Below, piece by piece: positions 1-8,145 of a DNA stretch of 35,830 bases. The notes beneath the pieces were generated by a model, which searched no databases, had not been told where the DNA came from, and saw only the letters and a program-made list of their open reading frames with translations. The DNA is from JABDOU01 sp041609995 (GTDB lineage: Bacteria > Actinomycetota > Acidimicrobiia > Spongiisociales > SHLN01), in assembly GCA_041609995.1 (NCBI GenBank), contig JBFIPU010000015.1, positions 1-35,830 of the forward strand, in the 5' to 3' direction. A program made the translations under genes and the position numbers. The number at the start of each line of letters is the position of its first letter. Within the stretch, counting starts at the first letter, position 1.

Positions 1-237
1 GCTGGCGTACACGGCGGCTTCCTCCGGGTTGTCCGGACGCGTCATCCAACGGATCGTCGTAGCGTCGTCCATCGGTTCTTCGTCGGTCGGTTCCGGCTCT
101 GGCTCCGGCTCGGGGGCGGCGGTCGTGGTCGTCTCCGCCGGAGTGGTCGTCTCGGTCTCGGCTTCGCCGCCGTCGCCGCACGCAGCAGCAACGAGGGTGA
201 GCACGACCAAGAGCGCAAATAGCTTCTTGAGCTTCAT
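1..237 (-). CDS. ABC transporter solute-binding lipoprotein, N-terminal part only
   Basis: The 79 visible codons begin MKLKKLFALLVVLTL and reach a lipobox-like VAAAC, so this is an exported lipoprotein. After the cysteine comes a linker rich in Thr, Glu and Pro with an EPEPEPEP run. It then enters a strand reading TTIRWMTRPDNPEE, which resembles the first strand of family 1 (sugar-type) extracellular binding proteins. The C-terminus lies beyond the left edge of the window. It sits downstream of the GH97 gene on the same strand, so it may belong to a second sugar transporter continuing to the left. The ligand cannot be read from this fragment. The start is the only ATG ahead of the signal peptide and is preceded by a purine-rich GAAAGCGAAAA stretch. 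The lipoprotein call is firm; the binding-protein call is inferred from the layout and is less certain. Confidence 0.72.
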   Translation of the reverse strand, partial: MKLKKLFALLVVLTLVAAACGDGGEAETETTTPAETTTTAAPEPEPEPEPTDEEPMDDATTIRWMTRPDNPEEAAVYAS

Positions 238-239
238 CG

Positions 240-251
240 TTTTCGCTTTCG
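240..251. promoter_or_regulatory. tandem TTTTCG/CTTTCG element before the binding-protein start
   Basis: Two adjacent hexamers, TTTTCG and CTTTCG, lie immediately upstream of the minus-strand binding-protein start. Tandem TTTCG-like repeats are typical of operators for DeoR/GlpR-type regulators, and a DeoR-type gene lies 2.1 kb away. The same bases read on the minus strand also form the purine-rich ribosome-binding region (GAAAGCGAAAA), so the repeat may have that simpler explanation. Confidence 0.3.
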
Positions 252-257
252 TTCATC

Positions 258-296
258 GAGCACCGATCGTGCTCTCCACCAAACCCCGATCGGGGT
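258..296. promoter_or_regulatory. two dyad elements sharing a CGATC core
   Basis: GAGCAC-CGATC-GTGCTC (258-274) is a perfect inverted repeat with 6-bp arms. ACCCCGATCGGGGT (283-296) is a perfect 14-bp palindrome. Both lie between the GH97 stop and the downstream binding-protein gene. They could be operators for a sugar-responsive repressor of the LacI type. Alternatively the second could act as a short-stem terminator for GH97, since it is followed by TTT on the minus strand. No regulator is shown to bind here. Confidence 0.4.
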
Positions 297-350
297 CGGC
301 GCCACTCTATCGATCCCCGGCGGCTTATGTGCGGGGCCCCGGAGGTTCTC

Positions 351-2282
351 TTACGGGAACCGGAGTGAGAATCCGCCGTACGCGTCCATCATGACCTCCA
401 TTCCCGGGGCCTCGACCGGGGTCGTTGCAATGCGACGCGGACCTGAGTCGAAGAATCCGGTCCCGGTGGCGCCGCCCACGAAGTCGAGATCAAGGGTTAC
501 CGTCATCGGCCGGTCGGTCCCGTTGATGCCGCTGATCCACCATCCGTCGCCGTGCCGGCGGGCGATCACGACATACTCACCCGGGTACCCCTCGACAAAT
601 CGGGTCTCGTCCCAGACCACCGGCACATCCCGCAGATACTCACGCACGGCGGGAGCCTGGAGCCGATAGGTGACGGTCGAATCCGCGAAATGCTGGAGTC
701 CACTCTCGAACACCACGGCCAAAGCCAGCTCATGGGCGTTGGTCGTGACGTGGGGAAAGACGTTGTCCGAGAAGGTGACGGGGGTGTAGTCCATTGATCC
801 GACGGCATTGCGGGTGAACGGGAGGATCGTGTTCAGCCACGGCGCAGCCGACGGAAAATCGGCGTCGAACGAATATTGCTCGGCGCCCCGGACACCCTCC
901 ATGGTCATGATGTTCGGGTACGCGACCTCCCAGCCACGCGGGATGGTCGAACCGTGATAGTTCACCATCAGCCCGGCGTCGTACGCATCAGCCGCCAACG
1001 CCAGGTATCGACCGACCGACTCTTGCTTGTCGCTGTGCCAGAAATCGACTTTGATCCCGGCCACGCCCCACTCGGCCAGTTTCGCCAGCTCTGCCTTCCG
1101 AACCTCGGGATCGAACATGGCGTCGCGCGGCTGCTCGGTGACCTCATTGTTGGGCCCGCCCGAGTTGTACCAGAGGAACACCCCTACCCCCTGGCCATTG
1201 GCGTAATCGATCAAATCCCGTAAGGCGGCTTCGTCATTCAGGTTCCAATTGGCGTCGATGAGCGTGTGTTCCCAGCCGGCTTCGACTCCGTATTCGATAT
1301 AGACGCGAAGGGCATCGAGGTTCTTGGGGCTGTCGTGGTCCGACCACCAGCTCCAAGAAACCTTGCCCGGTCGGATCCAATCGGCGTCCGGTCGGTCGTG
1401 CCGGGCGAGGAGGCGGACCAGGTTGCTCTCGATGACCGTGTCGAGCCCGCCGATGACGAACACCCGCCACGGCATCGTCCAGGAGCCGGCGTGGCTGGGT
1501 TGCGGGTCCCCCACGCTCATCCCCTCCCGGGGCTGCGGCATCACCCAGCGGTAGGTGCCATCGTCGGGCTCGATATGGCCGCCAAAGTACGAGGAGTCGA
1601 GATCCGACTCGGCCAGCAAGACCCAATCGGATCCGGCTTCGAACAAGGCGGGCAAATTCCATGAGGGAACCGGCGCCGAGTGGCCGATCGGGACCCCGTT
1701 CGAGTACAGGCTTTCGTAAGCAGGCGTGAACTCGCCCGCCAGGTCGGTCTTCTGGATCCAGGCCTTGCCGCCCCCCGGAAACCCGATTGTGGTTCCTTCC
1801 CGGGTCACGGTTCGGCGATCCTCACCGTCCGGGAGCCTGTATCGAAATGCGATACCATCGTCGTAGGCTCGGATCACGACGTCCATCTCGTGCCCATCAC
1901 CGTTCTCGAATGCGACCGTCAACTCGTTCGCCTGGGCCTCGGCCTGACGTGCTTTGCCGTGCGGTAGCGAAAAGGCGGAGGTCACGGATATCGTCCGTGC
2001 CCCGCGGAAAGCAAGATCGTCCGTCAGTCCGCCCGCGTCGAGCGCCAGTCCCAGGTCGCCGGCCACGATGGCGGCCACGCCCCGCTTCAGCTGGTACGTG
2101 AGACGGCCGTCGGTGAGCGCCACCGCGGCCCCGAGTTCGCCTGCTGGTGCAGTGACGGTCCACTCCATTGTTGCTCCTGATCTGCTCGGGTCGGCGGGTG
2201 TACAGGCGAACAGAGCCAGGGCCACACCGGCAGCCAACCGCCACCACCGGCCCTGCCGCGACAGGGGCGTGACTGAAACCAT
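351..2282 (-). CDS. glycoside hydrolase family 97 lipoprotein (retaining alpha-galactosidase type likely)
   Basis: This 643-residue protein begins with a hydrophobic signal ending in LALFACTP, a plausible lipobox, so it should be anchored outside the membrane. The body has GH97 features: an N-terminal beta-sandwich, then a TIM barrel with WSWWSDHDSPKNLD and IDANWN, and a C-terminal beta domain. The barrel carries GIKVDFWHSD and MTMEGVRGAEQYSF. Counting from the ATG at 2282, D413 (in KVDF) fits the nucleophile of retaining GH97 members and E468 (in GAEQ) the acid/base. Inverting members such as SusB lack that Asp. This points to alpha-galactosidase chemistry, in line with the GH36/galT/galK genes across the divergent promoter. 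A TTG six bases upstream is a weaker start. The family is firm; the mechanism and substrate are inferred. Confidence 0.9.
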   Translation of the reverse strand: MVSVTPLSRQGRWWRLAAGVALALFACTPADPSRSGATMEWTVTAPAGELGAAVALTDGRLTYQLKRGVAAIVAGDLGLALDAGGLTDDLAFRGARTISVTSAFSLPHGKARQAEAQANELTVAFENGDGHEMDVVIRAYDDGIAFRYRLPDGEDRRTVTREGTTIGFPGGGKAWIQKTDLAGEFTPAYESLYSNGVPIGHSAPVPSWNLPALFEAGSDWVLLAESDLDSSYFGGHIEPDDGTYRWVMPQPREGMSVGDPQPSHAGSWTMPWRVFVIGGLDTVIESNLVRLLARHDRPDADWIRPGKVSWSWWSDHDSPKNLDALRVYIEYGVEAGWEHTLIDANWNLNDEAALRDLIDYANGQGVGVFLWYNSGGPNNEVTEQPRDAMFDPEVRKAELAKLAEWGVAGIKVDFWHSDKQESVGRYLALAADAYDAGLMVNYHGSTIPRGWEVAYPNIMTMEGVRGAEQYSFDADFPSAAPWLNTILPFTRNAVGSMDYTPVTFSDNVFPHVTTNAHELALAVVFESGLQHFADSTVTYRLQAPAVREYLRDVPVVWDETRFVEGYPGEYVVIARRHGDGWWISGINGTDRPMTVTLDLDFVGGATGTGFFDSGPRRIATTPVEAPGMEVMMDAYGGFSLRFP

Positions 2283-2289
2283 TCGCAAT

Positions 2290-2299
2290 CTTTCGAAAG
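2290..2299. promoter_or_regulatory. CTTTCGAAAG palindrome in the divergent gap, candidate DeoR-type operator
   Basis: A perfect 10-bp palindrome lies in the 72-bp gap between the divergent GH97 and DeoR-type genes, 7 nt before the GH97 ATG. TTTCG half-sites are common in DeoR-family operators, and the regulator is encoded next to it. One half, GAAAG, can also serve as the GH97 ribosome-binding site, so part of the symmetry may be incidental. Confidence 0.4.
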
Positions 2300-2354
2300 T
2301 TATCGTAAGCTCCCCTGGGATGCAATCAAAACCGCTGCGGAGAAGCTAGGGCTC

Positions 2355-3137
2355 ATGGGGCAGGAACAACTGGTGCCGACCGAGATCCGGCGAGAGCGAA
2401 TCGCATCGCTCGTCCAGTCGCAACCCTTCGTCCGCGTCGATTACCTCTCCGAAGAGTTCGGCATCAGCGAGGTCACGGTGAGGTCAGACCTGGCAGAGCT
2501 CGAGCGAGCGGGAGCGATTCGCAGAGTCCGGGGAGGGGCGGCCCCGGCGGCATTCGAGCGCTCGTTTGAAGAAAGCCTGACGGAGCTGAGTGCCGAGAAA
2601 GCCAGGATCGGCAGGGCGGCCGCCGATTTGGTGAAGAGCGGGCACAAGGTCATGCTCGACGTGGGAACAACGTCGAGCGCGCTGGCCGAGGCTCTCGTTG
2701 CCCGGTCCGAGCTCTCCGAGGTCGTGGCCATCACCAACGGCATGAACACCGCCCTGCGGCTGGAGCCGGCGATTCCCCGATTCACAGTGCTGGTGACCGG
2801 CGGGACGCTGCGTCCGCTGCAGCATTCACTGGTCGACCCGCTGGGCGGCGTGATGCTCGACCAGCTTCAGGCCGACGTGTGTTTCATCGGGTGCAACGGC
2901 GTCTCGTCCGAGTCCGGCGTGACCAATGCCAACATCGCCGAGGCCGCGATCAAGCAACGCATGATCGCCGGGGCACAGAAGACCGTCGTCCTGGCGGACA
3001 GCACCAAGATCGGGCAAACGAGCGCGGCCCTCATCGCCGGCCTCGATTCCGTCGACACGCTCATCACGAATGAGGACGCCGATACCGGCGCCCTACGCCA
3101 GATCGAGGCAGCAGGCGTGGAGGTGATCCGGGTATGA
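2355..3137 (+). CDS. DeoR/GlpR-family transcriptional regulator
   Basis: This 260-residue protein has the standard two-part DeoR layout. Residues 12-60 form a winged helix-turn-helix (RRERIASLV, LSEEFGISEVTVRSDL, GAIRRVRGGA). Residues 75-235 form the DeoRC sugar-phosphate sensor domain, with DVGTTSSALAEAL and ADSTKIGQ, which in this family bind a phosphorylated sugar. It is the first gene of the sugar operon and overlaps the first permease by ATGA, so it is co-transcribed with the genes it probably controls. It is divergent from GH97. A likely effector is a galactose-derived phosphate, but that is inference from context. Length and domains are complete. Confidence 0.92.
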   Translation: MGQEQLVPTEIRRERIASLVQSQPFVRVDYLSEEFGISEVTVRSDLAELERAGAIRRVRGGAAPAAFERSFEESLTELSAEKARIGRAAADLVKSGHKVMLDVGTTSSALAEALVARSELSEVVAITNGMNTALRLEPAIPRFTVLVTGGTLRPLQHSLVDPLGGVMLDQLQADVCFIGCNGVSSESGVTNANIAEAAIKQRMIAGAQKTVVLADSTKIGQTSAALIAGLDSVDTLITNEDADTGALRQIEAAGVEVIRV

Positions 3138-4090
3138 CCGCCCCTGCCATCGAGCCGACGGTCATCGACGCCCCGCGCCGGCGGCGGAAGATCAGCGCCG
3201 ATCGCTCCACGCCCGGTGTCGCTTTCTGGTTCCTCCTGCCCAGCCTCATCGGATTCCTCACGTTCTACTTATACCCCACCATCCGCGGCTTCTACCTGAG
3301 CCTGACCGATTGGAATCTGGTATCCAACAGCGGCGAGTACATCGGCTTCGAGAACTACGCGAAACTCGTCGAGGATCCGCTCGTCACCAACGCCATCAAG
3401 GTGACGCTCCTCTACGTCGTCCTGAACATCGGCATCCAGACCGTGCTCGCCACCGGGATCGCCGTCATGCTCGACCGCCTCATCAAGAGCACGCTCGTGA
3501 AGGCGATTGTGGTGCTCCCCTGGCTGATCCCCAACGTCATCGTTGCGCTTCTCTGGATGTGGATGCTCGACCGCAACCTGGGGGCCGTCAACCTGATCCT
3601 CGGCTGGATCGACGTCGGCCCATTCGCGTTCCTGGGAGACCCGGATCTGGTCATCCCATCGCTGGCGGGCATCAACGTGTGGCGACACATGGGTTACACC
3701 GCATTGCTGATCTTCGCCGGACTTCAAACCATCCCGGGATCCCTATACGAAGCGGCGGCCGTCGACGGGGCCACGGAATGGAAGATGTTCCGCAAGATCA
3801 CCCTGCCCCTGCTCCGTCCGATCATGGCCCTGGTCCTCGTTATCACGGTGCTGGGTTCGTTCCAGGTCTTCGACACGGTCATCACTGCCACCGGCGGATT
3901 CGCCAGCCGGCCCGGCGGGCCCATCAACGCCAGCCGGGTGATCTACCTCTACATCTACGAGCTGGCGTTCCAACGGTTCCAAATGGGTTACGCCGCCACA
4001 GTGGCGGTGGCCTTGTTCGCGATTCTGCTCGTCGTCACCATCATCCAGTTCCGCATCTTGCGCGCCAACGAATCGGACCTCGCCGCATGA
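3134..4090 (+). CDS. carbohydrate ABC transporter permease, MalF/UgpA type
   Basis: This is one of two inner-membrane subunits of a CUT1-type sugar importer. The 318 residues contain about six hydrophobic segments: FWFLLPSLIGFLTFYLY near residue 31, then around 88-112, 123-145, 175-200, 230-250 and 285-305. An EAA loop, EAAAVDGATEWKMFRKITLP (about 206-225), is the contact site for the ATPase. The start overlaps the regulator stop (ATGA) and the stop overlaps the next permease start (ATGA), so translation of the three genes is coupled. Substrate is inferred from neighbours (GH36, galT, galK) to be an alpha-galactoside or its products. No ATPase gene accompanies it. Confidence 0.93.
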   Translation: MTAPAIEPTVIDAPRRRRKISADRSTPGVAFWFLLPSLIGFLTFYLYPTIRGFYLSLTDWNLVSNSGEYIGFENYAKLVEDPLVTNAIKVTLLYVVLNIGIQTVLATGIAVMLDRLIKSTLVKAIVVLPWLIPNVIVALLWMWMLDRNLGAVNLILGWIDVGPFAFLGDPDLVIPSLAGINVWRHMGYTALLIFAGLQTIPGSLYEAAAVDGATEWKMFRKITLPLLRPIMALVLVITVLGSFQVFDTVITATGGFASRPGGPINASRVIYLYIYELAFQRFQMGYAATVAVALFAILLVVTIIQFRILRANESDLAA

Positions 4091-5004
4091 CCACCGAGGT
4101 AGTCCACGAACACGCCGACGTCCGCAGCCTGGCCGGTCACTCTCGCCGGCCAAGGATCGGGCGGGGCCTGGCCTGGCTGATGCTCGGTGTGCTGCTGATC
4201 GTGTCCTTGTTTCCGTTTTACTGGGCTTTTCGGACCGCAATCAGCGACAACGGTCTGCTTCTGTCGGGGGAACAGACCATGGCGCCGATCGGACCGACCA
4301 CCTTCAACTTCGAACGCGTGCTCGGCCTCGAACCACTCGCCTCCGGTGGCACCGCGACGTTCGACTTCTGGCAGATCCTGTTCAACACGGTCCTCGTCGC
4401 CACGTTCATCACCATCGGCCAGGTGTGGTTCTCGGCTATGGCCGCCTACGCATTCGCTCGCTTGAAGTGGAAGGGACGAGACAGCGTCTTCTACATATAC
4501 CTGAGTGGTCTGATGATTCCACCGATCATCACGCTGATCCCGAACTTCATCCTGATCCGCAACCTCGACCTGATCAATACTTACACGGGGATCATTCTCC
4601 CGTTCTTTCTCATGACCCCGTTTGCGGTGTTTTTCTTACGGCAGTTCTTCCTCGGCATCAACCGCAACATCGAAGAAGCCGCCTTCATCGACGGCGCCGG
4701 GCACTTCGCGGTCTTCTTCCGGGTGATACTGCCGATGGCGGCTGCTCCCATGTTCACGCTGGGGATTCTCACGTACATCACGGCGTGGAACGAATTCCTG
4801 TGGCCCCTGGTCGTCGGGCGGGAGGAGACCAAGCGGGTCTTCACCGTCGCCCTCAACATTTTCACATCCCAACTCCCGGGATCGAGCCCGGACTGGACCG
4901 GCCTGATGGCAGCAGCGATGCTGTCGGCGGCGCCGGTCATTGCGCTGTTTCTCATCTTCGGGCGTCGGGTTGTGGATTCAATTCAGTTCTCGGGCATCAA
5001 GTGA
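4087..5004 (+). CDS. carbohydrate ABC transporter permease, MalG/UgpE type
   Basis: The second membrane subunit of the sugar importer has 305 residues. The start is the ATG overlapping the previous stop (ATGA). The open frame extends further upstream, but that part only shadows the first permease. The N-terminus MTTEVVHEHADVRSL is polar, followed by WLMLGVLLIVSLFPFYWAF and five further hydrophobic segments. The EAA loop (EEAAFIDGAGHFAVFFRVIL, about residues 197-216) matches the MalG class. A 25-bp gap with AGGAGG leads to the binding protein. It should pair with the preceding permease as a heterodimer served by a shared ATPase encoded elsewhere. Confidence 0.93.
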   Translation: MTTEVVHEHADVRSLAGHSRRPRIGRGLAWLMLGVLLIVSLFPFYWAFRTAISDNGLLLSGEQTMAPIGPTTFNFERVLGLEPLASGGTATFDFWQILFNTVLVATFITIGQVWFSAMAAYAFARLKWKGRDSVFYIYLSGLMIPPIITLIPNFILIRNLDLINTYTGIILPFFLMTPFAVFFLRQFFLGINRNIEEAAFIDGAGHFAVFFRVILPMAAAPMFTLGILTYITAWNEFLWPLVVGREETKRVFTVALNIFTSQLPGSSPDWTGLMAAAMLSAAPVIALFLIFGRRVVDSIQFSGIK

Positions 5005-5029
5005 TCCGAGAGAGGAGGAATAAAAGGAA

Positions 5030-6457
5030 ATGAAAGCAAGACGATTTATTGCGCTGCTCCTGGCACTCGCCATGGTGGCAGCGGCATGCGGAGGTGACGA
5101 CGGCGCGACCGAGACCACCCCCGCACCCGCCGATGATGGGGCCACCGCCACCACGGCGGCTCCGGCCGACGACGGTGCGACCGACGACGGCGATGCGATG
5201 GCGGACGCAGTGACCATCGATTATTGGCTCTGGGACGGCAACCAGCAGCCCTTCTACGAGCAGTGCGCCAGCGACTTCGAAGCCGCCAACCCCGGCATCG
5301 ACGTCGTGATCAGCCAGTTCGGCTGGGGCGACTACTGGGACGGCCTGACGACGGCTTTCGCATCGAATACTGCGCCGGACGTCTTCACCAACCACCTGGC
5401 TCGCTATCCGGAGCTGGTGTCATCGGGTGTGCTGGTGCCGCTCAACGACTTCGCAGCTGCCGACGGGGTGGAGGACATCTACTTCCCCGGCCTGGCGGAT
5501 CTGTGGGTCGACCCGAACGGCGACCGGTACGGGTTCCCGAAAGACTTCGACACGGTCGCCATGGCCATCAATCCAGCCGAGCTAGAGGCCGCCGGCCTCA
5601 CGGTCGAGGACTTCGCCAATGCCACCTGGAACCCCCAGGACGGAGGCACCTTCGAGCAGCTGATTGCGAGGCTCAGCGTCGACGCCAACGGCGTGCGGGG
5701 CGACGAGCCCGGGTTCGATGCCAACAACGTCGCGACTTACGGGTTCGGCCTCGAGGGTGGATTCGGCGCCTTCGGCCAGACCACGTTCAGCGCGTTTGCC
5801 TACTCGACCGGATTCGAGTTCCTGAATCAGAATCCGTGGGGGACCGAGGCGAACTACGACGATGACCGCCTGGCGGACACCATCACCTGGTTCCGCAGCG
5901 GCATCGAGAAGGGCTACATCAGCCCGCTCGAGGACGTCGTGTCCCTCGGTGGCTTCACGCTGTACGAGAACGGACAGGTTGCGTCGATGACCAACGGCTC
6001 ATGGATGATCAGCTCCTACTCGGGGCTGGAAGGAACCGACACCGTGTGGGCGCCGCTGCCGGAAGGCCCGGAGGGCCGCCGCAGCATGTTCAACGGGCTC
6101 GCCGACTCGATCACGAACTCGGCCGAGGATCCCGCGGCTGCCTGGGAGTGGGTCAAGCACATGGCCTCGCCGGCCTGCCAGGAGATCGTCGGCACCGGTG
6201 CCGTCGTCTTCCCCGCCATCCCGTCTGCGGCCAAGATCGCCCAGGACGCCCACGCCGCCAACGGCGTTGACGTGTCGGCGTTCACGACACACGTGGACAA
6301 CAACACGACGTTCCTGTTCCCGATCACCAGCGCCGCCTCGGAGGTTGAAGCGGCCGTCGGTCCGGTCATGGAGGCCATCCTCCTGGGCCAGGTTGACGAT
6401 CCGTACGCTGCGCTCGACGCTGCCAACGAGCAGGTCAACGCGGTTCTCGGAGGCTGA
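5030..6457 (+). CDS. sugar ABC transporter solute-binding lipoprotein (family 1)
   Basis: This 475-residue protein has a lipoprotein signal (MKARRFIALLLALAMVAAAC) followed by a low-complexity acidic linker with three DDGAT repeats (about residues 23-57). The mature domain begins VTIDYWLWDGNQQPFYEQC and shows family 1 signatures: FEAANPGIDV, APDVFTNHLARYPELVSSG, and GSWMISSYSG near the centre. It should capture a sugar outside the cell and deliver it to the two permeases just upstream. AGGAGG lies 11 nt before the ATG. A hairpin follows the stop, as is common after binding-protein genes that need higher expression than their neighbours. The ligand is inferred to be an alpha-galactoside from the operon content. 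Confidence 0.93.
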   Translation: MKARRFIALLLALAMVAAACGGDDGATETTPAPADDGATATTAAPADDGATDDGDAMADAVTIDYWLWDGNQQPFYEQCASDFEAANPGIDVVISQFGWGDYWDGLTTAFASNTAPDVFTNHLARYPELVSSGVLVPLNDFAAADGVEDIYFPGLADLWVDPNGDRYGFPKDFDTVAMAINPAELEAAGLTVEDFANATWNPQDGGTFEQLIARLSVDANGVRGDEPGFDANNVATYGFGLEGGFGAFGQTTFSAFAYSTGFEFLNQNPWGTEANYDDDRLADTITWFRSGIEKGYISPLEDVVSLGGFTLYENGQVASMTNGSWMISSYSGLEGTDTVWAPLPEGPEGRRSMFNGLADSITNSAEDPAAAWEWVKHMASPACQEIVGTGAVVFPAIPSAAKIAQDAHAANGVDVSAFTTHVDNNTTFLFPITSAASEVEAAVGPVMEAILLGQVDDPYAALDAANEQVNAVLGG

Positions 6458-6473
6458 GTAGAAGCGACGAACG

Positions 6474-6507
6474 GAACCGCGGGGCGGCTGCTGCTGCCCG
6501 GCGGTTC
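6474..6507 (+). terminator. GC-rich hairpin after the binding-protein gene
   Basis: GAACCGCGGGGC and GCCCGGCGGTTC form a 12-bp stem with one mismatch and a ten-base loop (GGCTGCTGCT). It lies between the binding-protein stop and the FG-GAP gene start. The tail (TCGTCTCCC) is only weakly T-rich, so it is more likely a partial terminator or mRNA-stabilising hairpin than a full stop. Confidence 0.5.
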
Positions 6508-6516
6508 TCGTCTCCC

Positions 6517-8145
6517 ATGAAGAAACTGGCTACTTCTCTCGCTGCGATCGCATTGCTGTCAGCGTGCTCCGCCGACGCCACCATTGCCGTCGAGGTCGAT
6601 TCCATCGGCCACGCTGAAGCGGCGTCGTGCGAGGACAGGTTCGCCAAGCACGCCCTCGACCACACCACGACCGGAGCCAGCTCGGGGACCACCCTGTTCG
6701 ACGGCACCGGATCAGGGGTGGCCGTGGGAGATTTGACCAACGACGGGTACGAGGATCTGGTATTCGCCAACCTCAGCGGCGAGAGCTCTGTATTCGTGAA
6801 CCGGCTTCCCGAGACGGGTAGATTGGAGTTCGAACGGAGCGCTCTCACCATCGGGCGATACCGGCACGTGGCCATCGTCGACGTCACGAGTGATGGATGG
6901 AATGACATTGTGCTCACCACCGGGGTCGGGCGACCGGTGCTCGCCACGAACGACGGAGAGGCCGGCTTCTCGGTGGGCATCTTTCCCGGGATTGATGCGG
7001 TCGCCTACTCGATGGGCTGGGCCGACCTGGGCGGCGACGGAGATCTTGATCTGGTGACCGGCGCCTACAACGCCGAGCTCACAGCGAATCGTGACGTTTC
7101 GGCCCTGCTCGGAAACCAGGGTGGTGTGTCGGTATATGAGAGGATCGATGGCTCGTGGCAGCGGACAAGGCTGACACCGGATGCCCAGGCCCTGGCCATC
7201 CGCCTGGCCGACATCAACTACGACGGACTGGCAGACATTCATGTCGGCAATGACCTGATCACACCCGACGCACTATGGGTGGCAGCCGATGAGGGCTGGG
7301 ACCCGGTCGAACCGTTCAGCCGAACAACCTTCAGCACCATGAGCCTCGACGGAGGCGACATCGACAACGACGGGCGCTTCGAGATACTCGCAACCGACAT
7401 GCACCCGATGGACGACGATCCGGCGACGGTCGAGGCGTGGGAGCCGGTCATGCAAGACATGATGGAGATGCCAGAGGTCGACGACGTGCAACATATGGAG
7501 AACGTCCTATCGACGCCAGATGGGGACTCCTTCGATCCGATCACCAACGACTTTGGCATCGGCTTCACCGGGTGGAGCTGGTCGGGCGAGTTCGGCGATC
7601 TCGACAATGACGGGTTCGTCGACCTGTATGTCGTCAACGGGATGGAATCTGAGGCCCTGTTCGGCCACATCACGCCGTCGGCACTGATCGAGCCCAACCA
7701 GGCGTTCCGCAACCTGGCAGGCACGTCGATGGAGCCGGCACCGGAGTGGGGTTTGGCAGACACTGATGGAGGGCGCGGCATGATCATGGCGGACCTCGAC
7801 CGGGATGGCGACCTCGACATCGCCATCAACAACCTCAATGCTCCGGCAGCCGTTTTCGAGAACAGACTGTGCGCCGGCAACGCGATAACGGTCGACCTCA
7901 TCTGGGAAGGCACGGGCAATCGGCCGGCCATATCGTCGACGGTTGTGGCGAGCACGAACGAGGCAACCCACACCCGGCTCGTCGAGGCCACCCGCGGGTA
8001 CCTTTCTGGATATGCGGGCGGCGTCCATATCGGCATCGGCGACGCCCAGGAATCCGACCTCACGATCACCTGGCCCGACGGCGCGGTTTCCGAGGTCGAC
8101 GACGTCCCGGCCCGCCACCACCTCGTGATCACCAGGTCCGAATGA
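6517..8145 (+). CDS. FG-GAP/VCBS repeat lipoprotein with C-terminal ASPIC/UnbV domain (CRTAC1-like)
   Basis: This 542-residue protein has signal MKKLATSLAAIALLSAC, a lipoprotein anchor at C17. Seven beta-propeller blades each carry a Ca-binding-like Asp-rich loop, for example GDLTNDGYEDLVF (71-83), ADLGGDGDLDLVTG (169-182), ADINYDGLADIHVG (231-244), GDLDNDGFVDLYVV (360-373) and ADLDRDGDLDIAIN (425-438). The C-terminal 470-540 matches the ASPIC/UnbV domain (RGYLSGYAGGVHIGIGD, LTITWPDGAVSEV). Its stop overlaps the GH36 start (ATGA), so it is a true operon member. These propellers usually bind ligands or partners at the cell surface; no enzymatic role is visible. In this setting it could hold galactoside polymers or glycoconjugates at the surface, which is inference only. 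Confidence 0.88.
   Translation: MKKLATSLAAIALLSACSADATIAVEVDSIGHAEAASCEDRFAKHALDHTTTGASSGTTLFDGTGSGVAVGDLTNDGYEDLVFANLSGESSVFVNRLPETGRLEFERSALTIGRYRHVAIVDVTSDGWNDIVLTTGVGRPVLATNDGEAGFSVGIFPGIDAVAYSMGWADLGGDGDLDLVTGAYNAELTANRDVSALLGNQGGVSVYERIDGSWQRTRLTPDAQALAIRLADINYDGLADIHVGNDLITPDALWVAADEGWDPVEPFSRTTFSTMSLDGGDIDNDGRFEILATDMHPMDDDPATVEAWEPVMQDMMEMPEVDDVQHMENVLSTPDGDSFDPITNDFGIGFTGWSWSGEFGDLDNDGFVDLYVVNGMESEALFGHITPSALIEPNQAFRNLAGTSMEPAPEWGLADTDGGRGMIMADLDRDGDLDIAINNLNAPAAVFENRLCAGNAITVDLIWEGTGNRPAISSTVVASTNEATHTRLVEATRGYLSGYAGGVHIGIGDAQESDLTITWPDGAVSEVDDVPARHHLVITRSE

Noticed and set aside
2283..2288. TTG start two codons before the chosen GH97 ATG
   Set aside because: ATG 2282 has a properly spaced purine-rich site and needs no rare start codon.
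3310..4086. N-terminal extension of the second permease
   Set aside because: The extra 259 codons read through the first permease in another frame; ATG 4087 gives a normal MalG-type protein with an ATGA overlap.
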